NCBI RefSeq assembly: GCF_014202995.1
Contig: NZ_JACHIA010000026.1
Coordinates: 1-64,000 of the forward strand
DNA length: 64,000 nt
Direction: 5' to 3'
Source: Longimicrobium terrae
GTDB taxonomy: Bacteria > Gemmatimonadota > Gemmatimonadetes > Longimicrobiales > Longimicrobiaceae
Shown here in pieces: positions 49,621-58,615 of this stretch. The position numbers were made by a program, and so were the translations under genes. Below the pieces are notes generated by a model, which had not been told where the DNA came from, made no database searches, and saw only the letters and a list, made by a program, of their open reading frames with translations. The first letter of the stretch is position 1; each line of letters begins with the position of its first letter.

Positions 49621-50172
49621 ATGAACGCAGCCATCTTTATCGACGGCGGGTACTTTGACCGGGTTTCCCGGGACTGCGGCTCGCCGCGCATCGACTTCGG
49701 AAAGCTTTCCGCCGAACTGGCGCGTCCGCACGAACTGCTGCGGACCTACTATTATCACTGCCTTCCGTACATGGGCCCCAACCCCTCCGAACAGGACCAG
49801 GAGCGGTACGACAACAAGCATCGCTTCTTCAACGCCCTGACCCGGCTGAACCGGTTCGAGGTGCGCGAGGGCAAGCTGGAGTACCGCGGAACGGACCGGG
49901 AGACGGAGCGCCCCATCTTTGAGCAGAAGCGGGTGGACATCTACCTGGGCGTGGACCTGGCGATGCTGGCGGTAAAGCAGCGGATTCACCGCGCCATTCT
50001 GGTCACCGGCGACAGCGACTTCCTTCCCGCCATCCGCGCGGCCAAGAACGAGGGCGTGCTGGTGCACCTGTACCATGGCAGCGGGCCGCAGCAGCCGCAC
50101 AAGGATCTGTGGGACGAGGTGGACGAGCGCACCACCATCACCCCCGACCTTCTTTCGCACTTTCTGCTCTGA
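49621..50172 (+). CDS. NYN-domain (LabA/DUF88-type) putative RNase
   Basis: The 183-residue protein's PIN-like NYN fold has acidic residues at FIDGGYF (Asp8), 'RVDIYLGVDLAMLAV' and VTGDSDFLPAI, placed as in LabA-like nucleases. Probable metal-dependent RNA cleavage; targets unknown. ATG at 49621. It has its own promoter and structured leader, is followed by a strong terminator, and faces the DUF58 gene across nested-repeat element C. Confidence 0.88.
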   Translation: MNAAIFIDGGYFDRVSRDCGSPRIDFGKLSAELARPHELLRTYYYHCLPYMGPNPSEQDQERYDNKHRFFNALTRLNRFEVREGKLEYRGTDRETERPIFEQKRVDIYLGVDLAMLAVKQRIHRAILVTGDSDFLPAIRAAKNEGVLVHLYHGSGPQQPHKDLWDEVDERTTITPDLLSHFLL

Positions 50173-50191
50173 CCGTCGTCGGTTCGATGAC

Positions 50192-50232
50192 AGAACGCCC
50201 GCCGCGATCCTCGTGATCGCGGCGGGCGTTTT
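50192..50232 (+). terminator. Strong terminator after the NYN gene
   Basis: AACGCCCGCCGCGATC / GATCGCGGCGGGCGTT with a 5-base loop, then TTCGTTTC. Confidence 0.9.
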
Positions 50233-50253
50233 CGTTTCTCGTGTCTCTTGAAC

Positions 50254-50501
50254 AACTGCCGTTTCACACGGAGGTCACGGAGGATGCACGGAGGGCACGG
50301 AGGAAAAGAAAGAAGAAAAGGAAGGGCCTCACGCAGAGCCACGGAGACGCAGAGAAAGACGGGGAAGCGATGAGTTCAACCTGAAGTCCTTCTTTCTGTT
50401 CTTCTCTCTGTGTCTCTGCGGCTCTGTGTGAGGAAGTCTGTTGTTACCTTTACTCCGTGACCTCCGTGCATCCTCCGTGGCCTCCGTGTGAAACGGCAGT
50501 T
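50254..50501. repeat. Nested inverted repeat element C (AACTGCC...GGCAGTT)
   Basis: Ends AACTGCCGTTTCACACGGAG and its complement. The outer arms have GTCACGGAGGATGCACGGAG units; the inner arms have CTCACGCAGAGCCACGGAGA on the left and TCTCTGCGGCTCTGTGTGAG on the right. It therefore folds as a hairpin within a hairpin. Its right end touches the DUF58 stop codon. Confidence 0.9.
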
Positions 50502-51802
50502 CAGAGCGATCCGCGCCGCTTCACATCCAGGTAGCGGTTGATGACCGCCGGCACGGCATCTCCGGGGCGCGTGTCGGCCACCAGCACCCCGGAGCGCTGC
50601 ATGGATGCGAGAGCGGCGGCGCGCGCCTGCAGAAGCTCCTCGGCGGCGGCGCGGCGGTACACGCCGGCCTCATCATCCGCGGGCGCGGCGGCGGCGGCTT
50701 CCACGTCCGGGTTGCGGATGGCCACCACCAGCGGCAGGTGCTTCTCCGCCGCGCGCCCCAGCTGCGAAACGACCGCGGCGGACGAGAGCGGGTCCAGGAT
50801 GTCGGTGAACAGCACCAGCAGCGACCGCTTGCGCACCTGCTTGGAAAGATAGGTGAACGCGGCGGGATAGTTGGGCTCCACCATGGAGGCGTGCACCTGC
50901 CCCAGCGCCTCCGAAAGCCGCGTCATGGAGTTGCGAGCCGGGGGGATGAAGGCGTGCACCCGGTCGGAAAAGACCAGCAGCCCCACCGCGTCGTCGTGCA
51001 CGCCGGCCACGTCCGCCAGCAGCAGCGCGGCGGTCAGCGCGTAGTCCAGCCGCTCGCGCTCCCCCACCTTCTGCGTCATCAGGCGGCCGGCATCGATGCA
51101 CAGCACCACGTTCTGCCGCCGCTCCACCTGGTACTGCCGCATGATCAGCGCGCCGCGCCGCGCGGAGGCCTTCCAGTCCAGGCTGCGCGGATCGTCGCCC
51201 CGCACGTACTCGCGCAGGCTCTCGAACTGCCCGCCCTCGCCGCGCTGGCGCATGCTGCGGAAGCCGGCGTCGCGCAGCCGGTTGCGCAGGCCCAGCAGCC
51301 GGTAGCGCTTTCCCTCGTTCACGCCGGGCACCACGCGCAGCGGGTCTGCCCGGTGCACGCGCCGCTGCCGCCACGCGAATCCCGCGGGGCCCGCCACCCG
51401 CAGGTGCACGTCGCCCAGCAGGGCGTCACCGCGCCGGTCGGCGCGCACCGTGTACGCCACCCGCTCCTCGCGCCGGTCGCCCAGCCACGTGTCCGCCACG
51501 TCCGCGCCCACCCGCGACAGGATGGCGGGAAGGTCGTCCGTCACCTGCACGCGCACGCGGCGCGCGGCGCGGTTGTCCAGCAGCAGCGCCACTTCCGCGT
51601 CCGCCCCCAGCGCAATGCGCGGCGGCGAACGGCGGGACACGCGCAGCTTGTCCTCACCCGGCACGGCCAGGGCGTCCGCCGCCAGCGCCAGCACGAGGAT
51701 GGCGTCCAGCAGCAGCGCCAGGGGCGCGTTCACCAGAAAGACGAGGGACGCCGCCGCCGCCAGCGTAAGCCAGCGGCCCGTGGGAAGCACGTTCAGCTGC
51801 AC
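50501..51802 (-). CDS. DUF58-family protein
   Basis: The 433-residue protein has two N-terminal hydrophobic segments (residues about 10-45), a beta-rich extracytoplasmic-type region, and the DUF58 core 'YVRGDDPRSLDWKASARRG' near residue 200. A vWA-like domain follows with 'CIDAGRLM' as a MIDAS-like site. In other bacteria these genes travel with MoxR ATPases, and the pair is thought to assemble or activate metalloproteins or envelope complexes. It is five bases downstream of the MoxR stop and last in the operon. Confidence 0.9.
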   Translation of the reverse strand: MQLNVLPTGRWLTLAAAASLVFLVNAPLALLLDAILVLALAADALAVPGEDKLRVSRRSPPRIALGADAEVALLLDNRAARRVRVQVTDDLPAILSRVGADVADTWLGDRREERVAYTVRADRRGDALLGDVHLRVAGPAGFAWRQRRVHRADPLRVVPGVNEGKRYRLLGLRNRLRDAGFRSMRQRGEGGQFESLREYVRGDDPRSLDWKASARRGALIMRQYQVERRQNVVLCIDAGRLMTQKVGERERLDYALTAALLLADVAGVHDDAVGLLVFSDRVHAFIPPARNSMTRLSEALGQVHASMVEPNYPAAFTYLSKQVRKRSLLVLFTDILDPLSSAAVVSQLGRAAEKHLPLVVAIRNPDVEAAAAAPADDEAGVYRRAAAEELLQARAAALASMQRSGVLVADTRPGDAVPAVINRYLDVKRRGSL

Positions 51803-51807
51803 GCGGC

Positions 51808-52772
<965 letters not shown>

Positions 52773-52776
<4 letters not shown>

Positions 52777-53957
52777 GGTTTCCTGACCTCGTCCAGTAGC
52801 CTGTCAACGCCACGGGCCACGGACACCAGGTCGGCGTCGCTCCCGCGCTTCCATTCCGTCTGCAGCGCCGCCGCCGCGTCCCGCCCCACCGGGCTCGACG
52901 CCGACAGCCGGCCGATCAGCTCCGCCGCGCCGGCCTCGTCCGCGGGCGCGCGCCGGCCCAGCCGCCGCGCCAGTCCCGCCACCAGCAGCCGGCGCGCGGT
53001 GCGCTGCGCCCCCGCCTGCCGGTACGCGCCCGCCAGCGCCTCCACGTGCTCCAGCGGCGAGCGCCGGCGGGCAGGCGCCGGCGGCAGCGCCGTGCCGAAG
53101 CGCCGTCCCGCCACGGCCAGCAGAAGCAGCAGCACCGCCATCACCTGCAGCGCCGCGTGCCCGGCCGGGTGGTGCGCCAGGAACAGGCGCAGCCCGCGAA
53201 CCACGCTTCCCTCGCCGCGGAACCCGTGGTACCACTCGCCGAACTCGATGCGCCCGTCCGCTCCCGCGCCCTGCGCCGCGGCCCGCGCAAAGATCGCGGC
53301 CGCGCCGCTGGTGCGCAGGTGCTGGTTGGTCAGCGGAACCGGGTCCGCCCACACCATCACCTGCCCGCGCCCTTCCCGCCACGACAGGGCCGCCACCTCG
53401 CGTCCCACGGAAAGCAGGCGGGTGGCGCCGCGCCGGGCCAGCGCCTCCGAGCTGTCGGCAAAGGTGGTGCGCACTCCCTTTACGGCGGCGGTGCCCTGCG
53501 TCCACGGGTGCGGTTCGGTGCGCGCTTCGCGCCCGGCCGAATACTCCGGCGTGCCGCGTCCCGGCTCGCGCAGGGAGTGCGGATACACCCCCAGCGAGTC
53601 GTACAGCGGCCCGCCTCCCACCGCGGGGTGCAGCGCAAAGATCAGCGTTCCGCCCTCGCGCACCGCCTGCAGAATGGCGTGCGCCTCCGCGGGGGAGGGC
53701 GATTCCTCCGGGGCGATCAGCACCGTCACCCGCCCGACGGGGTCGGCGTCCACGTACGGCTGCGTGCGCCGGTGCACCGGCAGGTCCAGCTCGCGCAGCG
53801 TCTGGTACAGCGCGCCCATCCCCGCGGGGCCGGTCAGAAAGCTGCTGGCGCGAAAGTCCTGCGCCCCCGTCCCCTCCGTGCTGCGCGCCAGAAAGCCCAT
53901 CAGCAGAACCAGGACGATCAGCGCGAAGAGGAGAAGGGTGTCGCGGCGGCTACCCAC
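52773..53957 (-). CDS. DUF4350-domain membrane protein
   Basis: The 394-residue protein has an N-terminal hydrophobic helix ('TLLLFALIVLVLLMGFL'), a DUF4350 domain at about 40-220 with a Rossmann-like 'LIAPEESPSPAEAHAILQAV', and a second membrane helix near 275. The GTG at 53957 overlaps the DUF4129 stop by 8 bases; an upstream ATG would overlap much more. Co-occurrence with MoxR and DUF58 is typical. No enzymatic residues are recognisable. Confidence 0.82.
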
Positions 53958-54582
53958 GGGCGCCCTCCGGACGTGCCGCCTGGCGCAGCGCCTCGTACGA
54001 CTGCGCATCCACCGCGCGCCCGCCAAAGACGATGGGCTCGAACCGGCGCAGAAAGCCGGTGAGGGTGCGGGCCGCGTCGGCCTGCCCGCGCACCTCGCGG
54101 CGATAGTCGCCGGGCGTCTTGCTGGGGTCGTAGCGCAGGGCGCCGCGCTGCTCCAGCCGCAGCAGCAGCGCGTGGTACAGCGCTACAGAAGCTTCGCGCA
54201 GGCGGCCCTCCGCGGCCAGGCGGCGCGCTTCGTCGTCCCACTCGTCCACGCTGCGCGGGCGGGTCAGGCGCACGCGTCCACCGGTGGCGGAGCCGGCGCC
54301 CGGCCGGTCGGGACGGGTGGTTCTCACCGCGCTCCACACCAGGAAGCCCAGGATCGCCAGCGCCGCGATCGACAGCAGGGCCAGGATGAGGAGGAAGACG
54401 TAGGGCGCGGTGAAGCGCAGCCCGTCGGAGATGCCCAGACGGTTGATCAGCCATTCCCACGCGTTCGCGATGGGCTCCATCAGGCGGTCCCATACGGACT
54501 CGGGCGGCTCGGGATTGTATTCCGGGCGGCGGTAGACGGCCTCCACGGCCCGGTGCACGGCCGTGCTGTCGGGAATGGGCAT
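53950..54582 (-). CDS. DUF4129-domain membrane protein
   Basis: The 210-residue protein has one membrane helix at about 58-82 and a C-terminal DUF4129 domain ('WDDEARRLAAEGRLREASVALYHALLLRL' region, 'YDPSKTPGDYRREV'). It is first in a four-gene overlapping operon with DUF4350, MoxR and DUF58. DUF4129 is often found fused to transglutaminase domains in such loci; no such domain is here. ATG at 54582. Confidence 0.82.
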   Translation of the reverse strand: MPIPDSTAVHRAVEAVYRRPEYNPEPPESVWDRLMEPIANAWEWLINRLGISDGLRFTAPYVFLLILALLSIAALAILGFLVWSAVRTTRPDRPGAGSATGGRVRLTRPRSVDEWDDEARRLAAEGRLREASVALYHALLLRLEQRGALRYDPSKTPGDYRREVRGQADAARTLTGFLRRFEPIVFGGRAVDAQSYEALRQAARPEGARG

Positions 54583-54752
54583 CAGGAGGCGCGCGGGGTG
54601 CGGTCGGCTGCCCCCGCGGGCGCACGGGTCAGGATGGACAGGAGCATGGAGCGGGGGATGAGAAGGGCGGGGCGCCGGGCAACGCCGCCAAGCTAGGGCG
54701 CGCCGCCACCGCGGTCAAACCACGGCGGCGGCGCGCGGGAGAAGGGCCGGGC

Positions 54753-55535
54753 TCAGGCGCCGGCCATGCCGGCGGCCAGGTGCACGTCCAGCGCTTCGGC
54801 CTTTACCCGCCGGTCGTAGTACAGCACCACGGTGGCGGCAATGGAAAAGGGCGCGGTGATGGCGCCCACCACGGTGCTGGCCGCGGCGCCGATGGCGGCG
54901 GACATGGTGCCGGGCTCGGCCTGCAGGGAGGTCAGGATCTGCACCGCCCAGCCGGGAAGCCCGGTGATGATGACGGCCACCAGCAGCACCAGGAAGATGG
55001 GGCCCCACGCGCCGCGGGCCAGCTCCTGCGAGCGGGTGAGCGACTCGACGGCGCCGCGCCCTTCCACCACCACGGCGGGGATGACGGCAAAGAGCATGAT
55101 CCACACGAACACGGCGCCGATGACCAGCCCCAGGAACCCCACGCCGATGCACAGGCTCATCAGGAACAGGGCGCCCAGCAGGCTGAAGAAGCGCGAAAAG
55201 CCGTGGCGGATGGAGTCGCGCGGAGACACGGGCTGCCCCATGTACGCGCGGCTGGCCTGGTAGGTGAGCGCGCCGAACATGGCCACAAAGCACACCACCC
55301 ACAGCGGCATGGCCAGCAGGGCGAGCAGGCTCGCGGTGAGGGCGGCTGCCGGGTTGATGTCGCTCCCGGCGGTCATGCTGCTGGTCATGGCGCCCGCCAC
55401 CAGCTGGAAGGCGGCCAGCGGAAGGTACAGCGCCATGGAGGTGCCCAGCATGGTGCCGAACTGGTTGCGGTACACCTTGAAGGCGCCGTCCAGGATTTCG
55501 CCGACGCTCAGGGGGCGCAGGGCGGGTACGTTCAT
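54753..55535 (-). CDS. Membrane protein similar to glycerophosphodiesterase membrane domain
   Basis: The 260-residue protein has about six membrane segments. It begins 'LRPLSVGEILDGAFKVYRNQFG', the phrase typical of the GPDPase_memb/DUF7544-like group, and contains 'VIPAVVVEGRGAVESLTRSQELARG', usual for that group. No catalytic domain is attached. Possibly a structural or transport-related membrane protein. ATG at 55535. It lies upstream of the DUF4129 operon by 170 bases on the same strand. Confidence 0.78.
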   Translation of the reverse strand: MNVPALRPLSVGEILDGAFKVYRNQFGTMLGTSMALYLPLAAFQLVAGAMTSSMTAGSDINPAAALTASLLALLAMPLWVVCFVAMFGALTYQASRAYMGQPVSPRDSIRHGFSRFFSLLGALFLMSLCIGVGFLGLVIGAVFVWIMLFAVIPAVVVEGRGAVESLTRSQELARGAWGPIFLVLLVAVIITGLPGWAVQILTSLQAEPGTMSAAIGAAASTVVGAITAPFSIAATVVLYYDRRVKAEALDVHLAAGMAGA

Positions 55536-55628
55536 GGGGAACTCCGGAGGGGGATTCGTGGGGAGGAAAACGGACGGCACAAGGGTAGGGGGAGCGCCGC
55601 GGTCCGTCAACGCAGCCGCGGCGTCCGG

Positions 55629-56105
55629 TCAGCGCAGTGTGACGGGAACCGTCTGCGAGGCGCCTTCGGCCACGGTGCGGTGGTCCTGGCCGGACCAGCT
55701 CAGGCGCAGCGTGGTTGCTCCGGCGGGAAGGCGGGGGAGCGTCCACCGGTAGACGGTGCCGCGCACGGGCGCCAGTTCCGTGGAGGCGGCCATCAGCTCC
55801 GTTCCGCCCACGAACAGGTGCAGGTGGCGCCCGTCCGCGTTCCACCCCATGGGCCCCAGGGTGAGCGCGGTCCCGGCGTCCAGTTCCACGCTCAGCGGCT
55901 GGTCGGCGACCGTTCCCGGCGCGGGGCTCAGAATCCGCAGCGCGGGCGCGGCGGCTGTCCGCGTTCCCGTGTCCTGTGCGCCGCCCGTGAAGGAGCGCAC
56001 CAGAAACACCAGCGCCAGCAGCATCAGCGCGCCACCGATGATCCCGAACACGCGGTCCGCCCTGCCCTGCGCGCCGGCCGCGGCCTGCTCCGTCCGTATC
56101 TCCAT
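55629..56105 (-). CDS. Single-pass membrane protein of unknown function
   Basis: The 158-residue protein has one membrane helix at about 20-40 and a beta-rich periplasmic part ('ILSPAPGTVADQPLSVELDAG', 'HLHLFVGGTELMA', 'LPRLPAGATTLRLSW') that resembles an immunoglobulin-like or copper-resistance-C-like sandwich in strand order, without known metal ligands. ATG at 56105. The gene is divergent from the copper module across nested-repeat element D. I do not recognise a named family. Confidence 0.6.
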   Translation of the reverse strand: MEIRTEQAAAGAQGRADRVFGIIGGALMLLALVFLVRSFTGGAQDTGTRTAAAPALRILSPAPGTVADQPLSVELDAGTALTLGPMGWNADGRHLHLFVGGTELMAASTELAPVRGTVYRWTLPRLPAGATTLRLSWSGQDHRTVAEGASQTVPVTLR

Positions 56106-56222
56106 CCGTCCCACCGTGTTGAAAGTCCCCCGCCGCTTCGGTGCAAACCTCGGCCGGGCGGCCGCGCCGCGCAATCGGGAAATCCCCCGCATCCATGGTT
56201 TCGTCCGTGCTCGCAATCGGAG

Positions 56223-56447
56223 AACTTCCGTTTCACACGGAGTACACGGAGGATGCACGGAGGACACGGAGGAACAGCAACGGATCGGGATCACGCAGAG
56301 CAGCAGAGCAGCAGAGGAAAAGCAAGAACAACATCAACAATGCTTTATCTGTTCTCTGCTCCTCTGCTGCTCTGCGTGATGAATGCTGTTGTCCTTCCTC
56401 CGTGTCCTCCGTGCATCCTCCGTGACCTCCGTGTGAAACGGCAGTTT
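56223..56447. repeat. Nested inverted repeat element D (AACTTCC...GGCAGTT)
   Basis: The outer arms are CCGTTTCACACGGAGTACAC and CCGTGACCTCCGTGTGAAAC-type arrays; the inner arms are ATCACGCAGAGCAGCAGAGC (left) and GCTGCTCTGCGTGATGAATG (right). The layout is as in element C but with different unit sequences. It lies between divergent genes. Confidence 0.88.
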
Positions 56448-56489
56448 ACTCCGGAGCCCGCGGGCAGTTGCGCGGAATCGGATACCCGT

Positions 56490-56502
56490 ATACCCTATAG
56501 GT
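56490..56502. promoter_or_regulatory. Operator-like site ATACCCTATAGGT at the copper gene start
   Basis: A near-palindrome directly before the ATG at 56504, with an additional ATACCC just upstream (56482-56487). The form resembles CsoR-type copper operators (ATACCC...GGGTAT) but is imperfect, and no csoR gene is in the window. Confidence 0.4.
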
Positions 56503-56503
56503 C

Positions 56504-56881
56504 ATGAGGACGCTGCTCACTTTCCTGCTGCTGGTCTGCTTCGGCACGACCCAGGCGGCGGCCGTGGATTGCCCGATGGCACCCGCGCCCGCCGGGCAGG
56601 ACGCGTCCGCCCCGCATCATGCGTCCCACCACGCGGGGCACGGAGCGGCGCACACCCATCCGGACGCGCCCTCCTCCAATCACGACCACCATCCGCTGCA
56701 GCACGCCAGCACCGGGTGCGGCATCGCCATGTCGTGCGGCGTCTCGGCGCTGCCGGCGGCGCACGCGCTCGCCCTGTCGCACGGCACGGCATCCGCCGCA
56801 CGCGCGGCCGTGGCGCGTTCCGAGTACGCCTCGCACCATCCGGCCACCGAGCCGCCCCCTCCGCGACACCCCTCCGCCTGA
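56504..56881 (+). CDS. His-rich secreted protein (copper module)
   Basis: The 125-residue protein has a signal peptide (cleavage after AAA near residue 20). The mature part is rich in His, with 'HHASHHAGHGAAHTHP' and 'NHDHHPLQH', plus three Cys and a Met-Cys pair in 'GIAMSCGVSA'. Such composition suits binding of copper or another soft metal in the periplasm. It is first in a module with an outer membrane protein and a CopC-CopD fusion. There is no ribosome site because the operator-like sequence reaches the ATG. Confidence 0.72.
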   Translation: MRTLLTFLLLVCFGTTQAAAVDCPMAPAPAGQDASAPHHASHHAGHGAAHTHPDAPSSNHDHHPLQHASTGCGIAMSCGVSALPAAHALALSHGTASAARAAVARSEYASHHPATEPPPPRHPSA

Positions 56882-56941
56882 CACACTCGCGCGCCGCCGC
56901 TGTGGACGGCGCCGGACACGGCATCTGAGGGGTTCTTACCA

Positions 56942-58585
56942 ATGTACAGGCTGTTTTCAGCCGCGATCCTCGTTCTGGGGATCGCGAGCCACGGCACGCT
57001 CGCCGCGCAGCACACGCACGGCGGCGCGCAGCACGACAGCGCCCATGCGGCCACCATCACGCCCGCCGCGTGCGCGCGCATGCTGGCGGATACCGCGCAC
57101 CGCGTAGTGCGGGCTGATACGGCGCACCAGCGCGTGATGCTCGCCTGCCGCCGCTTGGTGGCGGATTCCGCGCGGATGGCGGCGCCCGCCGCACCGCCCG
57201 CCGCGCACGATCACATGACCATGAGCGCGGAGGAGCAGGCGCGGATGACGGCGCCCGCCGCTCCGCCCGCGGCGCACGCGGCGATGACGGCGAATGAGCA
57301 CGCCGGGCACGCGATGGGCGACAGCGCCATGGATCACGGCAGCGGCGTTCCCGGCGCGGGGCACGGCATGTGGATGGCCCCGCTCGGCGGCGGGTGGAGC
57401 GTCATGGGGATGGCGCAGGCGTACCTCATCGCCACCAGCGGGCTCGCGCCGAAGGACTCGCCGCTTCGGCGGACGGAGTTGTACCTTACGCAGCCCGCCG
57501 CCATGATCAACCTGCAGTCGCCCGGCTCCGCCCTGGTGCTGCGGACCACGCTCAACGTCGAAGGGCTCACGCAGCCGGACGGAGAACTGACGTTCGGCGG
57601 GTGGGGCGAGGGGTTCATCGACCGGCGTCATCCGCACACGCTCCTCCATGAGGCCATGGTGAGCGCGAATCTGTGGAACGCGGCGGGCGGATCGTTCTCG
57701 CTCAGCGCCGGCAAGGGCTTCGCGCCGTACGGAACGGACGATCCCATGTCGCGCCCGGTGGCGAAGTATCCCACCAATCACCACCTTTCGCAGATTCTGG
57801 AACGGTGGACGGTGAACGCGGTGTACCTGCGCGGCCCGTGGAGCGTGGAAGCCGGGTGGTTCGGCGGGCAGGAGCCGGATGGGGCGTACGATTTTTCCAA
57901 CATCGAAAGCTTCGGCGATTCCTGGTCCGCGCGCCTCATCCGCCGCTTTGGGGGGACGGGAACCACGGCGCCGTGGGAAGTAAGCGGCTCGTACGGCAGC
58001 GTCAGCGAGTCGCACGACGGGCACGCGGAACGCACGGCGCTCCTCAACACGTACGCGCGCCACGCCGGCCGCTACCGCTGGGGCACGCTGTACGGGCTGG
58101 CGGAGGCGTCGCGCAGCGAGCCGCGCGGCGACGAGGACGGCTACTGGGCGGTGCTGGGTGAAGCGATGGGCGGCATCGGCCGCGCCCGTCCCTACGGCCG
58201 CGTGGAGTACAGCACACGCCCGGAGTTCGAGCGTGAGGGCGCCGGGGCAGAGAACGACGGCTTCTTTCGTTATCATCACGACGACGAGCCCATCGGCGCC
58301 ACGCGCTGGCTTATCGGCACCGCGGGCTTTGGCTGGCAGATGACGGACGGACCCGTCGCCACCATGCCGTTCGTGGAGGTGCAGCATTTTCGCGCGTCGG
58401 CCGAACGCGGAGGGGTGGAGCCGCGCGCGCTGTTCGGGGCGAGCACGTTCTGGAGCGTTTCCGCTGGATTCCGCGTCTTTCTGGGCTCCGCCGGCCCCAT
58501 GCGCATGGGCAGCTACGGCGTCCTGGACGACATGACTTCGTCACACGGGCCGCATTCCGCGACGGCGGGGATGGGCTCCCACTGA
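56942..58585 (+). CDS. Outer membrane protein with His/Met-rich N-terminal region (copper module)
   Basis: The 547-residue protein has a signal peptide (residues about 1-23). Residues 24-150 are His/Met/Ala-rich with repeated 'MTAPAAPPAAHAAMTANEHAG'-like phrases and conserved Cys pairs near 45 and 68. From about 155 an amphipathic beta-barrel follows ('GWSVMGMAQAYLIAT', 'SAGKGFAPYGTDDPMSRP', 'RWTVNAVYLRGPWSVEAGWF'). Mid-module position suggests metal export or surface binding. 60 bases after the His-rich gene. Ends 'HSATAGMGSH'. Confidence 0.75.
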   Translation: MYRLFSAAILVLGIASHGTLAAQHTHGGAQHDSAHAATITPAACARMLADTAHRVVRADTAHQRVMLACRRLVADSARMAAPAAPPAAHDHMTMSAEEQARMTAPAAPPAAHAAMTANEHAGHAMGDSAMDHGSGVPGAGHGMWMAPLGGGWSVMGMAQAYLIATSGLAPKDSPLRRTELYLTQPAAMINLQSPGSALVLRTTLNVEGLTQPDGELTFGGWGEGFIDRRHPHTLLHEAMVSANLWNAAGGSFSLSAGKGFAPYGTDDPMSRPVAKYPTNHHLSQILERWTVNAVYLRGPWSVEAGWFGGQEPDGAYDFSNIESFGDSWSARLIRRFGGTGTTAPWEVSGSYGSVSESHDGHAERTALLNTYARHAGRYRWGTLYGLAEASRSEPRGDEDGYWAVLGEAMGGIGRARPYGRVEYSTRPEFEREGAGAENDGFFRYHHDDEPIGATRWLIGTAGFGWQMTDGPVATMPFVEVQHFRASAERGGVEPRALFGASTFWSVSAGFRVFLGSAGPMRMGSYGVLDDMTSSHGPHSATAGMGSH

Positions 58586-58615
58586 CCGGGGCTGATTCTG
58601 CGTTCCTCTTCTGAC

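Larger units (their letters stand above)
56106..56503. other. Divergent gap with nested repeat element D
   Basis: No gene is supported. It is mostly occupied by the AACTTCC...GGCAGTT element (56223-56447), followed by the promoter and operator region of the copper genes. Confidence 0.65.

Noticed and set aside
49018-50172. A single long frame joining the anti-sigma region to the NYN gene
   Set aside because: The first part is out of frame with the real anti-sigma gene; the NYN domain starts cleanly at 49621 after its own promoter and leader.
50254-50501. CRISPR-like array
   Set aside because: Units are short, inverted on the two sides and lack spacers of equal length; there are no cas genes. 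It is a nested palindromic element instead.
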